Source: Actinomyces sp. oral taxon 897
GTDB taxonomy: Bacteria; Actinomycetota; Actinomycetes; Actinomycetales; Actinomycetaceae
Assembly (NCBI RefSeq): GCF_002999235.1
Contig: NZ_CP027236.1
Span: forward strand, 2,232,001 to 2,296,000
Direction: 5' to 3'
DNA: 64,000 nucleotides
Position 1 is the stretch's first letter; each line of letters begins with the position of its first letter. The notes under the pieces are model-generated. The model did no database searches and was not told where the DNA came from. It was given only the letters and a program-made list of their open reading frames with translations. Positions 18,464-28,971 of the stretch are shown here, piece after piece. Both the position numbers and the translations under genes were made by a program.

Positions 18464-18573
18464 TGGGGACTCCTCACGGTGTGCGCGGTGCGCCGGAGCG
18501 GATAGGATCGGTTCCATCCAGCCTATCGCCGGCCCCGCACCGCCGGCCCGTCAACCGAACGGAGACGACGATC

Positions 18574-19593
18574 ATGGATGAGCGAGCACGTCAGGGCGCC
18601 GAGCGCCTCCGTCGCGCGGCGGCCCGCACCGGCGGAGCGCTCTCCCAGGCCGCCGGTCGGGCGGCGGAGCAGGCGGGCGCCTGGGGCCGGGCGGCGGAGC
18701 AGGCGGGGCAGGCGGCCAGTCAGGTGGCGGGGCAGGTGGTGGGGCAGGCCGCCCGGGCCGCCGACGCGGCGCGCTCCGCTCTGCCGGGCGGGATCCGATC
18801 CGGGCAGGAGTTCGAGGGCACGCTCTTCCAGCGCCGGCTGGCCACGGCCCTGGCGACCCGGCCGCATGCGCGCAGTCTGGGGACGAACATCCTCGGGGCG
18901 TCGTCCCTGCTGCGCACGGGCCTGTCCCTCGGCTGGCGCAGGAAGCGCACCCTGGAGCGTGAGGGCTTCGACACCACCGTTGCGCCGGGAGGGGTCCTCG
19001 ATGCCGACGAGCTCATCCACGTCCACGGGCGCCGGCTGCCGAGCATCATGCGCAGTACGAATCTGGGTTTTCTGACGCGACGACGGCAGGACAAGGAGCT
19101 CCGGCCGATGGACGGCGGCTCCACCACCGGCTCCCTGAGCCGGGTGACCGTCCCCGAGGCCGACCGCCGGCGCGGCGCCGTGGACTGGGACCGCCTGTGC
19201 GTGGACACCAGCTCCGACAGGGCCGACGACGACCAGCACATCGACGTCCTCGTCGCGCCGATCGGGCGGGACGGGGCCGAGTACGCCGCCGACATGCGCC
19301 TCCTCCTGCCGGCGTGGCTCCCGCCCCGGGCCGCCCAGGCCCTCGTGGCGCGCCCGGACCGGCCCATCGTCCGCCTGCACCTGCTGGGCGAGGGCTGGGT
19401 CGGCGTCGACGACGGGGCCCGCTTCCGCCTGTACGAGGGCGTCCCCCACGCCATGCGCGGGTCCCTCGTGATGACGTCGGGCCGGGCGACACGGGCCGAG
19501 CTGTGGATCTCGGACCGCAAGAACATCGGACCCGACGTCATCGATTTCCTCGGCGAGGTCCTCGGCGATCTCATCGAACTGAGCGCGCTCTGA
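18574..19593 (+). CDS. Unknown protein, tandem paralogue 1
   Basis: The ATG at 18574 follows GGAG; the product is 339 residues. The N-terminal 75 residues are Ala/Gln/Gly-rich and probably helical (repeated RAAEQAG and QAASQVAGQ). Next comes a region with basic patches (FQRRLATALATRP, WRRKRTLEREG) and a C-terminal domain (about 190-335) containing VDWDRLCVDT, DVLVAPIGRDGAEYAADMRLLLPAWLPPRAAQAL and LHLLGEGWVGVDDGARF. I recognise no family. It is about 80 percent identical by eye to the next gene, so both arose by tandem duplication. Confidence 0.7.
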   Translation: MDERARQGAERLRRAAARTGGALSQAAGRAAEQAGAWGRAAEQAGQAASQVAGQVVGQAARAADAARSALPGGIRSGQEFEGTLFQRRLATALATRPHARSLGTNILGASSLLRTGLSLGWRRKRTLEREGFDTTVAPGGVLDADELIHVHGRRLPSIMRSTNLGFLTRRRQDKELRPMDGGSTTGSLSRVTVPEADRRRGAVDWDRLCVDTSSDRADDDQHIDVLVAPIGRDGAEYAADMRLLLPAWLPPRAAQALVARPDRPIVRLHLLGEGWVGVDDGARFRLYEGVPHAMRGSLVMTSGRATRAELWISDRKNIGPDVIDFLGEVLGDLIELSAL

Positions 19594-19832
19594 ATCGCCG
19601 ACGGCGGAGGATCGGAGGGCGGGGCCGGGCCCAAGGGCTCCCCGTCCCGGACCACGACCCCGCCCCGGACCGCCCCAGAAGCCCCGCCGCACCCGGGGCC
19701 GGGCCGGACGGACGGCGGACAATGGGGACTCCTCACGGTGTGCGCGGTGCGCCGGAGCGGATAGGATCGGTTCCATCCAGCCTATCGCCGGCCCCGCACC
19801 GCCAGCCCGTCGACCGAACGGAGACGATGATC

Positions 19833-20903
19833 ATGGATGAGCGAGCACGTCAGGGCGCCGAGCGCCTTCGTCACGCGCAGGTCGCCGGTCGGGCGACGGG
19901 GCAGGCGGGCGCCTGGAACCAGCCGACGGGGCAGGCGGGCGCCTGGAACCAGCCGACGGGGCAGGCGGGCGCCTGGAACCAGCCGACGGGGCAGGCGGGC
20001 GCCTGGGGCCGGGCGACGGGCCAGACCGCCAGTCAGGCGGCGGGGCAGGCCGCCCGGGCCGCCGACGCGGCGCGCTCCGCTCTGCCCGGCGGGATCCGAT
20101 CCGGGCAGGGCTTCGAGGGCACGCTCTTCCAGCGCCGGCTGGCCACGGCCCTGGCAGCACAGCCGCATTCGCGCAGCCTGGGGACGAAAGTCCTCGGGGC
20201 GTCCCTGCTGCGCACGGGCCTATCCTTCGGCTGGCGCAGGAGGCGCATCCTGGAGCGCGAGGGCTTCGATACCACCGTTGCGCCGGGAGGGGTCCTCGAT
20301 GCCGACGAGCTCATCCACATCCACGGGCGCCGGCTGCCGAGCATCATGCGCCATGGTACGGATCTGATACGACAACACCAGGATAAGGAGCTCCGGCCGA
20401 CGGAATTCGGCCCCGCCACTGGCTCCCTGCGCCGGGTGACCGTCTCCGAGGCCGACCGCCGGCGCGGCGCCGTGGACTGGGACCGCCTGTGCGTGGACAC
20501 CCACGCTGGCATGGGCAACCAGCACGTCGACGTCCTCGTCGCGCCGATCGGGCGGGACGGGGCCGAGTACGCCGCCGACATGCGCCTCCTCCTGCCGGAG
20601 TGGCTCCCGCCCCGGGCCGCCCAGGCCCTCGTGGCGCGCCCGGACCGGCCCATCGTCCGCCTGCACCTGCTGGGCGAGGGCCGGGTCGGCGTCGACGACG
20701 GGGCCCGCTTCCGCCTGTACGAGGGCGTCCCCCACGCCATGCGCGGGTCCCTCGTGATGACATCGGGCCGGGCGACCCGGGCCGAGCTGTGGATTTCGAA
20801 CCGCGACAGTCTCGTGTCCAGCATCTTCAACACCCTCGATTGCCTCGGCAAGTTCCTCGGCTTCCTCGGCGAGATCGGCGAGGTCGTCGCCCCATTCTTC
20901 TGA
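19833..20903 (+). CDS. Unknown protein, tandem paralogue 2 with 10-residue repeats
   Basis: The ATG at 19833 follows GGAG; the product is 356 residues. It matches paralogue 1 over most of its length but differs at both ends. Residues about 24-62 hold four 10-residue repeats (GQAGAWNQPT, the last GQAGAWGRAT), encoded by near-perfect 30-bp repeats at 19899-20018. The C-terminus is replaced by a hydrophobic stretch (IFNTLDCLGKFLGFLGEIG) that could contact a membrane. The function is unknown. Recent repeat expansion and a divergent tail suggest diversification after duplication. Confidence 0.7.
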   Translation: MDERARQGAERLRHAQVAGRATGQAGAWNQPTGQAGAWNQPTGQAGAWNQPTGQAGAWGRATGQTASQAAGQAARAADAARSALPGGIRSGQGFEGTLFQRRLATALAAQPHSRSLGTKVLGASLLRTGLSFGWRRRRILEREGFDTTVAPGGVLDADELIHIHGRRLPSIMRHGTDLIRQHQDKELRPTEFGPATGSLRRVTVSEADRRRGAVDWDRLCVDTHAGMGNQHVDVLVAPIGRDGAEYAADMRLLLPEWLPPRAAQALVARPDRPIVRLHLLGEGRVGVDDGARFRLYEGVPHAMRGSLVMTSGRATRAELWISNRDSLVSSIFNTLDCLGKFLGFLGEIGEVVAPFF

Positions 20904-21073
20904 GGCGCCGACGGCGGAGGATCGGCGGGCGGGGCCGGACGGGCGGCGGGCAACGGCGGAGCGCACCGCGGAACAGGCCCGGGCGCCGTCGTCAATGCGC
21001 GCTCCGGAACATATCCGTCCGCTGAGCGGGAACCCCGGGACAATCGCGAGTGGCTCGTGACACACTAGGGCCC

Positions 21074-22756
<1,683 letters not shown>

Positions 22757-22885
22757 GCACTCGCGCGCTGGCCTTGCCGGGCCGGCGCCCCCGCAGCCGT
22801 CGCAGCCGTCACGGCCTGCTCCTGCGAATGTCCCAGGAGCCCCGGCCGGGCGGCTGCGCGGCGTCCTTACCACCGCAATAACGCT

Positions 22886-22917
22886 GTGGCCCGCCCAGCG
22901 GGTACTGGGCGGGCCAC
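22886..22917. terminator. Bidirectional hairpin between pgm and ABC genes
   Basis: Arms GTGGCCCGCCCAG and CTGGGCGGGCCAC pair perfectly over 13 bp around a 6-nt loop. It lies between two convergent transcription units. There is no long U-tract, as is common in high-GC actinobacteria. Confidence 0.75.
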
Positions 22918-22966
22918 GCCTTCCGGAGCCCTGGGCCAAGGAACACCCAGGGTGTCGCTCCAGGGA

Positions 22967-23710
22967 CTACCTCCAGCGCATCAGACGGACACTGGCGGCA
23001 AAGAGCACGACGCCGCTGACGGCCAGGACGCCCCAGCCGACAAGCGCGTCACTCAGGTCGACGACACCGGTCAGCGGCCAGCGCAGGCCGTTCAGGACGT
23101 AGGTCATGGGCAGGAAGTGCGAGAGTGTCTCCACCCAGCTCGGCAGCATCTCCAGGGGCATCATGGCGCCCGAGGCGAAGCACATGGGGAAGACAATGAG
23201 CATAATGACGAGCGGCACGGCCTGGAGACTGGGGACCACGAGTCCGACGAGAATACCGATAAGGTAGAACACCAGGGCCCCCAGGAATACCGGCACAACT
23301 GCGAGCAAGGCCCACGGTGACAAGGACATCCCGACCCAGGGCATAATCCCGACGACAATGATCAGGACAGCCTGGACGAACGCGGACACCAGTGCCACAG
23401 TAAAGGCGCTCATAAGGATCCGGGACACGCTCAGGGGCACGCAGCGCAGGACGCCGAGCATCTTGTTCTCACGCCACTCGGCAATGTTCATTCCACCCGC
23501 GAAGAGCCCGACGAAGGTGACGCCGATGCCTACGACGTTAGGGCCGATGGAGTCCACGACCGAGTGCCCGCGGACACCCGGGTAGGAGCCCATTGTCTGC
23601 GCCAGGATGACGAGCAGGGCAGAGGGGAAGACGTAGGAGAAGAAGAGGGTGGAGGGGTCGCGCAACGTCGTACGCGCCAGGGAGGCGGTCAGTGCCTTGG
23701 AGGGGATCAT
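22967..23710 (-). CDS. ABC-2 type exporter permease
   Basis: The product is 247 residues with about six membrane segments. It starts inside the stop of the ATPase gene (ATGA overlap). The N-terminal LARTTLRDPSTLFFSYVFPSAL and the conserved FASGAMMPLEMLPSWVETLSHFLPMTYVLNGLR near the last helices are typical of drug, bacteriocin or lantibiotic-immunity ABC-2 permeases. With the upstream ATPase it forms an exporter. It is divergent from the two-kinase operon, so it is a plausible regulated target and candidate exporter or immunity system for the nearby RiPP. Confidence 0.88.
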   Translation of the reverse strand: MIPSKALTASLARTTLRDPSTLFFSYVFPSALLVILAQTMGSYPGVRGHSVVDSIGPNVVGIGVTFVGLFAGGMNIAEWRENKMLGVLRCVPLSVSRILMSAFTVALVSAFVQAVLIIVVGIMPWVGMSLSPWALLAVVPVFLGALVFYLIGILVGLVVPSLQAVPLVIMLIVFPMCFASGAMMPLEMLPSWVETLSHFLPMTYVLNGLRWPLTGVVDLSDALVGWGVLAVSGVVLFAASVRLMRWR

Positions 23711-24705
23711 CGCTGGATTTCCTTTCCGGTGAGCTGCACAAAAGCATCCTCGAGGCTGACCCCGCGGACCTGGGCTCCCGCTGTCGGTACGCCCGCGGCC
23801 GCGAGGACGGCGAACCCATCGCCCACGTCCTGCACGTGCACGACGACGCCGTCGGGCGTGACCTGGGCGTCCAGAACACCCTCCAGCCCAGTGATCGTGT
23901 CAAGCCACTGCGCGCCGCCGGGCAGCAGCACGGAGGAGCTGGCCTTGCAGTCGGCGATGAGGGCAGCCGGGGTGGCGGTGGTGACAATGTGGCCGGCGTC
24001 GAGCACGGAGACGACGTCGCACAGGCGCTCGGCCTCCTCCAGGTAGTGCGTCGTGTAGATGACCGTCGTGCCCTCCTCGCGCACCTTGCGCAGCTGCTCC
24101 ACGAGATCATGGCGGGAGGTGGGATCCAGGGCCGCCGTCGGCTCGTCCAGGAAGAGCACCTCGGGGTGGTGGACGATCGCCGAGGCGACGGCCAGGCGCT
24201 GGCGCTCACCGCCGGAGACCTTGGTGACCCTGGAGTTGCGCACCCGCTCCAGGCCCATGATCTCAATGAGCTCGTCGGCCCGGGCCTGGGAGGCGCCGAA
24301 GAGCGCGGCCATCGTGCCCAGGTGCTCGCGCACGGTGGCGCGGGAGAAGAAGGCCGTGGCCTGGGGCTGGATACCCAGGCGGGCGAGCAGGGCCGGGTCG
24401 CGCGGGAGAGGCGGGCGACCGAGCAGCTCAACCGTACCGGAGCTGGGTCTGCGGGCCCCGTGGACAATCTCCATGAGCGTGGTCTTGCCGGCGCCGTTGG
24501 AGCCGATGACCCCGTGGAAGGATCCACGCTCCACCACCAGGTCCACCCCGTGCAGCACCTCACGGTCCCCGTAGGAACGGCGGACGTCGCGCACGATGAC
24601 GGGGGGCCCGTCCGGATCCGGGCGGTGAGCGGGCCCGACCTCCTGGTCAGGGGCCCTCTGCGTTGTCCCCTGGCTGGCGCCCGGGGTCTTGAGAAGGGTG
24701 GTCAT
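23707..24705 (-). CDS. ABC exporter ATP-binding subunit
   Basis: The product is 332 residues. Walker A is GSNGAGKTTLM, the signature is VSGGERQRLAVA, and Walker B is VLFLDEPTAALDP followed by the H-loop YTTHYLEEAERLCD. The order and the about 100-residue C-terminal extension are typical of CcmA/DrrA-like exporters. The first 35 residues are a non-conserved polar tail. It is the first gene of a two-gene operon. Confidence 0.92.
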   Translation of the reverse strand: MTTLLKTPGASQGTTQRAPDQEVGPAHRPDPDGPPVIVRDVRRSYGDREVLHGVDLVVERGSFHGVIGSNGAGKTTLMEIVHGARRPSSGTVELLGRPPLPRDPALLARLGIQPQATAFFSRATVREHLGTMAALFGASQARADELIEIMGLERVRNSRVTKVSGGERQRLAVASAIVHHPEVLFLDEPTAALDPTSRHDLVEQLRKVREEGTTVIYTTHYLEEAERLCDVVSVLDAGHIVTTATPAALIADCKASSSVLLPGGAQWLDTITGLEGVLDAQVTPDGVVVHVQDVGDGFAVLAAAGVPTAGAQVRGVSLEDAFVQLTGKEIQR

Positions 24706-24995
24706 AGTTCAGTCTCCTGGTTGGGCAGCCGCACGGGGCCGCTCGCAGTGTCTACCAACAACCTCAAGGATCCAGGGACGACGCCGTCAGCGGATCCTGC
24801 AAGGTGCCAGTTCGCACTCCAACTTTCGGAGGAGGGGAGGGTGTACAGAGCTCATACTGCAAACACTTTGAAGGAGTCAAAAACCATCAAAGATAGTTAA
24901 GCATATATATTTCACCGTATCTGTGTTTGGCGCCATACTTCTGTGATCCGCGTCAAATCGGACACGCATCGCCGAGCCGTACTAGACTACCTGAG
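24706..24995. other. AT-richer divergent promoter region
   Basis: This gap separates the ABC exporter operon (minus) from the kinase operon (plus). From about 24850 it is clearly AT-richer than its surroundings (GTTAAGCATATATATTTCAC at 24894-24913), as expected for overlapping promoters. A small inverted repeat TTTGA/TCAAA with a 5-nt spacer lies at about 24869. I see no coding sequence. Confidence 0.45.
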
Positions 24996-26162
24996 GTGAC
25001 CTTAGCAATCCCTGCGTCATCAGGGGCGTTAGCGCACCTGCCCGCCCCAGGCCGCCTGGCCCGCCGCGCGGCACGCGCCTGCACGGCCCGCCGCGTGATC
25101 GCCTTGCTCCTGGCCGCGCTCGCCTGCACGGACCTGGCCCTCACCGGGGCAGATCCTCTCACACTCAGCTCCCTGCCCAGCGCGGCCAGCGTCCTGCTCG
25201 TACGACGCCACCCCTGGGCGGCTGTAGCCCTTGTAGGCCTGCCCCTCCTGCCGCTGCTGGCAATCGGCGCTGTGTCGACGGCATTTGTCAGCTGCCTCCT
25301 TACCCTCCCTCTTCTTATTGCCGATGATCACAAGTGGCAGGCATTGACACTTTTTCTGTGCTTCATCGGAGGAGACGCCACGGCATCCCTCCGCGGCGAA
25401 CCTACTGACGAAAGGATATTCGCTTTCTACACTATTCTCCTGGGCACGTCGGTTGGGGCCGGTCTGGTAATTCGTGCCTCAAACCGCGGACTGCTCGCAG
25501 CAGAGACGGCCCGCGACGAGGCCCTGCGCGCCCAGCGGCTCCTTATTGCCCAGGAGCTGCAGAGCATTCTCACCCGTGCTAACGAGCTCGTCTCCGAGGC
25601 CACCGTCAAGGCGCTCGCACTGGGACCACGCAGTCCTGCCGTCGTCGAGGCCCTGGAGGACATTGCCGCCACTACCCGCGACTCCCAGGGCGACCTGCGC
25701 GCCATGCTCCGCGTCCTGCGCCAGCAGGAGGCGTCGACCAGCTGGGACGCCCTCCCTGCCAACGACCTTCTCACGACCCTGGACTCCGCTCAAACGACCT
25801 TGACCCACTCAGGGCTGCGTGCTAGCATCTCCCACGACGGTGATCTCGCCGCACTACCCCAGGCATCTGCTACAGTAATCGTCCACGCCGTGAACGAGGC
25901 CGTTGCCAATATGACAAAGTATGCTGCTCATGACTCCCCGTGCATTATCCAGATCGAGGTCTCCGCCGAGCGCGTTATTATGCTCGCCGTCAACTCTGTA
26001 GCCGAGCACCGTCGTCCCGCACCGCCCGCACTGACGAGCGGCTACGGGCTCGCTGGCCTTAAGGAGCGCGCCCAGGCCCTGGGCGGGTCACTGCGCTGCA
26101 CGCCCACCAACCACCGGTGGACCCTCTCCCTCTCCCTTCCCCTAGAAAACGGAGCCAAGTAA
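24996..26162 (+). CDS. NarL-type histidine kinase lacking the phosphoacceptor His
   Basis: I take the GTG at 24996 (388 residues), possibly leaderless because a TAGACT -10-like box lies 8 nt upstream; a TTG at 24927 is an alternative. Four to five membrane segments (about residues 30-150) are followed by a HisKA_3-like dimerisation helix and an HATPase domain. In the dimerisation helix the expected ELHD reads ELQS, with Gln189 in place of the phosphorylated His. The ATPase part keeps the N-box NEAVANMTKYA and the G-box GYGLAGLKERAQALGG. It should bind ATP but cannot autophosphorylate in the usual way. It is the first gene of kinase-regulator-kinase. Confidence 0.85.
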   Translation: MTLAIPASSGALAHLPAPGRLARRAARACTARRVIALLLAALACTDLALTGADPLTLSSLPSAASVLLVRRHPWAAVALVGLPLLPLLAIGAVSTAFVSCLLTLPLLIADDHKWQALTLFLCFIGGDATASLRGEPTDERIFAFYTILLGTSVGAGLVIRASNRGLLAAETARDEALRAQRLLIAQELQSILTRANELVSEATVKALALGPRSPAVVEALEDIAATTRDSQGDLRAMLRVLRQQEASTSWDALPANDLLTTLDSAQTTLTHSGLRASISHDGDLAALPQASATVIVHAVNEAVANMTKYAAHDSPCIIQIEVSAERVIMLAVNSVAEHRRPAPPALTSGYGLAGLKERAQALGGSLRCTPTNHRWTLSLSLPLENGAK

Positions 26163-26839
26163 TGACCACCGCCTCTGACGCCTCTACTATTCGCATTATC
26201 ATCGCCGATGACGACCCCATTGCGCGGGCGGCCATTAAGTCAATGTTTGACGAGGAGGATGACATTGAGGTCGTCGCCGTCGCCGCGGACGGCGCAGAGG
26301 CCGTTGACCTCGTCCATGAGCACATGGTCGACGTCGTGCTCATGGACGCCCACATGCCCGTACTCGACGGCATCGCCGCCACCCGGAGGCTCGAGCAGAC
26401 GTCCTCAGGCACCCGGTCCCTTATTCTCACCAGCTTTGATGACGACACCTACCTTGACACCGGTATCGCCGCGGGAGCCTACGGCTTCCTCCTCAAGACG
26501 ACACCGCCCTCCGAGGTCGTCGCCGCGGTCCGTACCGTCCACTCAGGTGGAAAGGTCCTCTCCCCCGGACCGGCTGGCCGCGTCCTGGACCGCTACGTCC
26601 ACGGTCAGTTCCCCAGGATAGCGTCAGCCGCGGACCTGGATCTGTCTGAGCGCGAGCAGGAGGTGCTCCTCCTGCTGTGTGAGGCCATGTCCAACCAGCA
26701 GATCGCGACCCGCCTCATGATAGCGGAGACAACCGTCAAGACCCATATCGCCTCGATTATGCGCAAGATGCACGTCTCAAGCCGTCTCGAGGTCGTTGTC
26801 GAGGCGTACCACCAGGGACTTGCCACTGCTCGGTCATGA
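26162..26839 (+). CDS. NarL/LuxR-family response regulator
   Basis: The ATG overlaps the kinase stop (TAATG) and follows GGAG; the product is 225 residues. The receiver domain has acidic residues in IIIADDDP, the phosphoacceptor Asp in DVVLMDAHMP, Ser/Thr in LILTSF and Lys in GFLLKTT. The C-terminal LuxR-type HTH begins LSEREQEVLLLLCEAMSNQQ and contains ETTVKTHIASIMRKM. All catalytic residues are intact, unlike those of its two kinases. The likely targets are neighbouring promoters; none is proved. Confidence 0.95.
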   Translation: MTTASDASTIRIIIADDDPIARAAIKSMFDEEDDIEVVAVAADGAEAVDLVHEHMVDVVLMDAHMPVLDGIAATRRLEQTSSGTRSLILTSFDDDTYLDTGIAAGAYGFLLKTTPPSEVVAAVRTVHSGGKVLSPGPAGRVLDRYVHGQFPRIASAADLDLSEREQEVLLLLCEAMSNQQIATRLMIAETTVKTHIASIMRKMHVSSRLEVVVEAYHQGLATARS

Positions 26840-27960
26840 GACTCGGCCCGCCTACTGAGACACCTTGGCGCTGGCTCCAGTGGGCACTAACCGCCACCGT
26901 CCTGCTCAGTCCCATTCCCTCAATAGTCCAGAACGGGCCAAGCTGGTGGTCGCTCACCGCACTGCCAGCAGCGTTCCTGGTCCTGATCCTCGACCGCCTC
27001 CCACGCACTGGGGCAATAGGACTCGCCCTGGGCGTGCTCCTGGGATCCATGACCGACGAGTTCACAGCACCCGTTATCGCCGGTACTCTTTCCGTGGCGC
27101 TGTTCCTGGCACGATCACGCCTCAGGTGTGTTGCGGTCATTATAGCAGGCTGCCTTAGCGAGATCACACTTCATCTTCTCAATAGCGATAATCCCGCAGG
27201 TCCAGACTGGTTGCCTACCATAATTCTTCTTATCGTAGCAATAGTTCTGGGCATGATCTTGCAGTCCTCTCATCGGCGCACCCTTATGGTGCAGACTGCC
27301 CACGCAGAGGCACTGCGGACCCAGCGCTCCCTTATCGCCCGTGAGCTCCACGACACCCTAGCCCGAGCTAATACCCGCGTGTACCTGCGTGCTCAGGGTG
27401 CGCTCTCCGCAAGTGCAGAGCAGCCGGAGGTGGCCGCCCTCCTGGAGGAGATTGCCGAGACCAGTCGCAGCTCCGTCACGGAGCTGCGGGCCATGCTGCG
27501 CGTCCTACGCGAGGACGCGCCTGCACAACCCGATACCGCACCAGCTACCGATCTCGGTGCCGCGTTCAGCTCTGCCCGCTCTACCCTCAGGCGCGCGGGC
27601 CTGCGCGTCACCACGACCCATAACGGCCGCCTCACAGAGCTGCCCGCTACTGTTGCCGCAACGCTTGTGCTCGCTATTGACGAGGCTGTCACCTGCCTGA
27701 GGACCTGTGCCGCGACGGACACCCGGAGCCAGCTCGTTCTTGATGTGGGACGCTCACGTGCCGACCTCCTTGCCATGTGCCGCATTGCGGACCGCCACAG
27801 CCCCCACGACCACGAGCTCACCGACCGCGCAGGGCTCCTCGGCCTGGGCGAGCGGGCACACGCCCTGGAGGGCACGTTCGACTGCGCCATTGTAGGGCGT
27901 CAGTGGCTGCTCACGCTCTCGCTGCCACTCGCCGCGAAGAAGTCACCTTCTGCCACTTGA
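26836..27960 (+). CDS. NarL-type histidine kinase with His but a degenerate N-box
   Basis: ATGA overlap with the regulator; 374 residues. An N-terminal membrane region (about residues 10-135) precedes a dimerisation helix with intact ELHD, His172 being the phosphoacceptor. In the ATPase part the N-box reads DEAVTCLRTCA: the essential Asn is Cys. The G-box AGLLGLGERAHALEG is recognisable. This kinase can be phosphorylated but probably cannot coordinate Mg-ATP well. It complements the first kinase, which has the opposite defect. Confidence 0.85.
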   Translation: MRLGPPTETPWRWLQWALTATVLLSPIPSIVQNGPSWWSLTALPAAFLVLILDRLPRTGAIGLALGVLLGSMTDEFTAPVIAGTLSVALFLARSRLRCVAVIIAGCLSEITLHLLNSDNPAGPDWLPTIILLIVAIVLGMILQSSHRRTLMVQTAHAEALRTQRSLIARELHDTLARANTRVYLRAQGALSASAEQPEVAALLEEIAETSRSSVTELRAMLRVLREDAPAQPDTAPATDLGAAFSSARSTLRRAGLRVTTTHNGRLTELPATVAATLVLAIDEAVTCLRTCAATDTRSQLVLDVGRSRADLLAMCRIADRHSPHDHELTDRAGLLGLGERAHALEGTFDCAIVGRQWLLTLSLPLAAKKSPSAT

Positions 27961-28086
27961 GGGACGACCGGCCCGTGCCGCTCCGACTAAGGTAGGAGTC
28001 AGATTCGCCTCCACGCAGGATGACGAGGGCGCGGACTCGCGCCAGGATAAGGGTATCCGATTCACCCCCGACCAATGGAGCTCATA

Positions 28087-28308
28087 ATGGCCCGCCCCCG
28101 TCCCCTCGCTGTCATCCTCCTAGCGCTCTCCCTTTTCTGTATGGGCGCCACCACGCCTCCTGCCTCGGCATCACCCGTAGACGACGACAGCATCAGCTAT
28201 ACCCCTCTCCACGGCGACGTCAGCACTCTAGACGACAGTTTCGTTGAGACAATCGACCCGCTCTACATTTTGCGCTGTACCTGGATATTCCGTTGCCGCA
28301 ACCGTTAA
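28087..28308 (+). CDS. Small secreted peptide with C-terminal two-cysteine loop
   Basis: GGAG lies 6 nt before the ATG at 28087; an in-frame ATG at 28075 is less likely. The 73-residue product has a clear Sec signal peptide: MARPRP, then a hydrophobic core, then a cleavage motif Ala26-Ser-Ala28. The mature part is acidic (VDDD, TLDDS) and ends IDPLYILRCTWIFRCRNR. Cys64 and Cys70 could close a small ring with aromatic and basic residues, a design seen in secreted signals and bacteriocins. It follows the kinase operon by 126 bp. It may be the signal sensed by the kinases; this is inference and no family was recognised. Confidence 0.65.
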   Translation: MARPRPLAVILLALSLFCMGATTPPASASPVDDDSISYTPLHGDVSTLDDSFVETIDPLYILRCTWIFRCRNR

Positions 28309-28379
28309 ATTTCATCTTGCGTTCAAGATAGTTCCTTTGTGAGCCCACGAGCTGGTGCAGATTATCTGCAATAACTCCA

Positions 28380-28958
28380 CTAGCGTCCTTTGATGGATTC
28401 ACACAACACGCTCTGACTCCCTACAGTAAGTGCGGCGAGGTAGATCAGGACCGCGGTCCCCATAACCCAGCCGCTGACTGCCCACCCCGTTCTCCACGAG
28501 GCTGAGACCAGGCCAGCAGCGCATACCACGACCGCCCCCCAGGCAAGTGGTACCGCAGCGACGTCGACCCAGCGGAACCACCAGACCAGGAAACCGGTGA
28601 GGTGGAGGGAGACCACGCCAAGAAGGAGAAGGAACCACCAGGGGCGCAGGCTGTCAATGAGCAGCATAGGCGCTCCCAGGGCCGGAGCCACGCCCTCAAG
28701 GGCTGAGGTGGTCCCGGCCCAGCGGAGCCCGGCCTCGGCTACAGGCCTGCCAGGGTGCCTGGAAGGTGCTGTCGGTTCAGGGAGCGTCCTCAGCCTCATG
28801 ACAAGGCAGGCAACGAGAACGAGTACTGCCAGTCCGACGTGTGGTAGGAACACTGCGCCTGGTGCCACCATGACGAGGGCGCTGAGGCTGAGGACGTCGG
28901 CTGGTCGGGCGCCGGGGCGCGTGACACGAGCTGGCACTGAGGACGAGGATGTGGTCAT
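28380..28958 (-). CDS. RiPP-cluster membrane protein
   Basis: The ATG at 28958 follows AAGGAGC, 13 nt after the stop of the YcaO gene; 192 residues. About six hydrophobic segments with few conserved polar residues are visible (VMVAPGAVFLPHVGLAVLV near the N-terminus, WWFLLLLGVVSLHLTGFLVW in the middle). No catalytic motif is visible. Because it is the last gene of the cluster, immunity or export are possible roles; this is guesswork from position. Confidence 0.7.
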   Translation of the reverse strand: MTTSSSSVPARVTRPGARPADVLSLSALVMVAPGAVFLPHVGLAVLVLVACLVMRLRTLPEPTAPSRHPGRPVAEAGLRWAGTTSALEGVAPALGAPMLLIDSLRPWWFLLLLGVVSLHLTGFLVWWFRWVDVAAVPLAWGAVVVCAAGLVSASWRTGWAVSGWVMGTAVLIYLAALTVGSQSVLCESIKGR

Positions 28959-28971
28959 AGCTTGCTCCTTA

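Larger units (their letters stand above)
18461..20935 (+). repeat. Tandem duplication of about 1.26 kb
   Basis: The segment from 18461 (ridA start region, promoter and gene) recurs from 19720, an offset of 1259 bp. The promoter and leader parts are nearly identical over about 110 bp. The 3' flanks GCCGACGGCGGAGGATCG also match (about 19599 and 20907). The second copy has gained an internal 30-bp tandem repeat. Confidence 0.85.
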
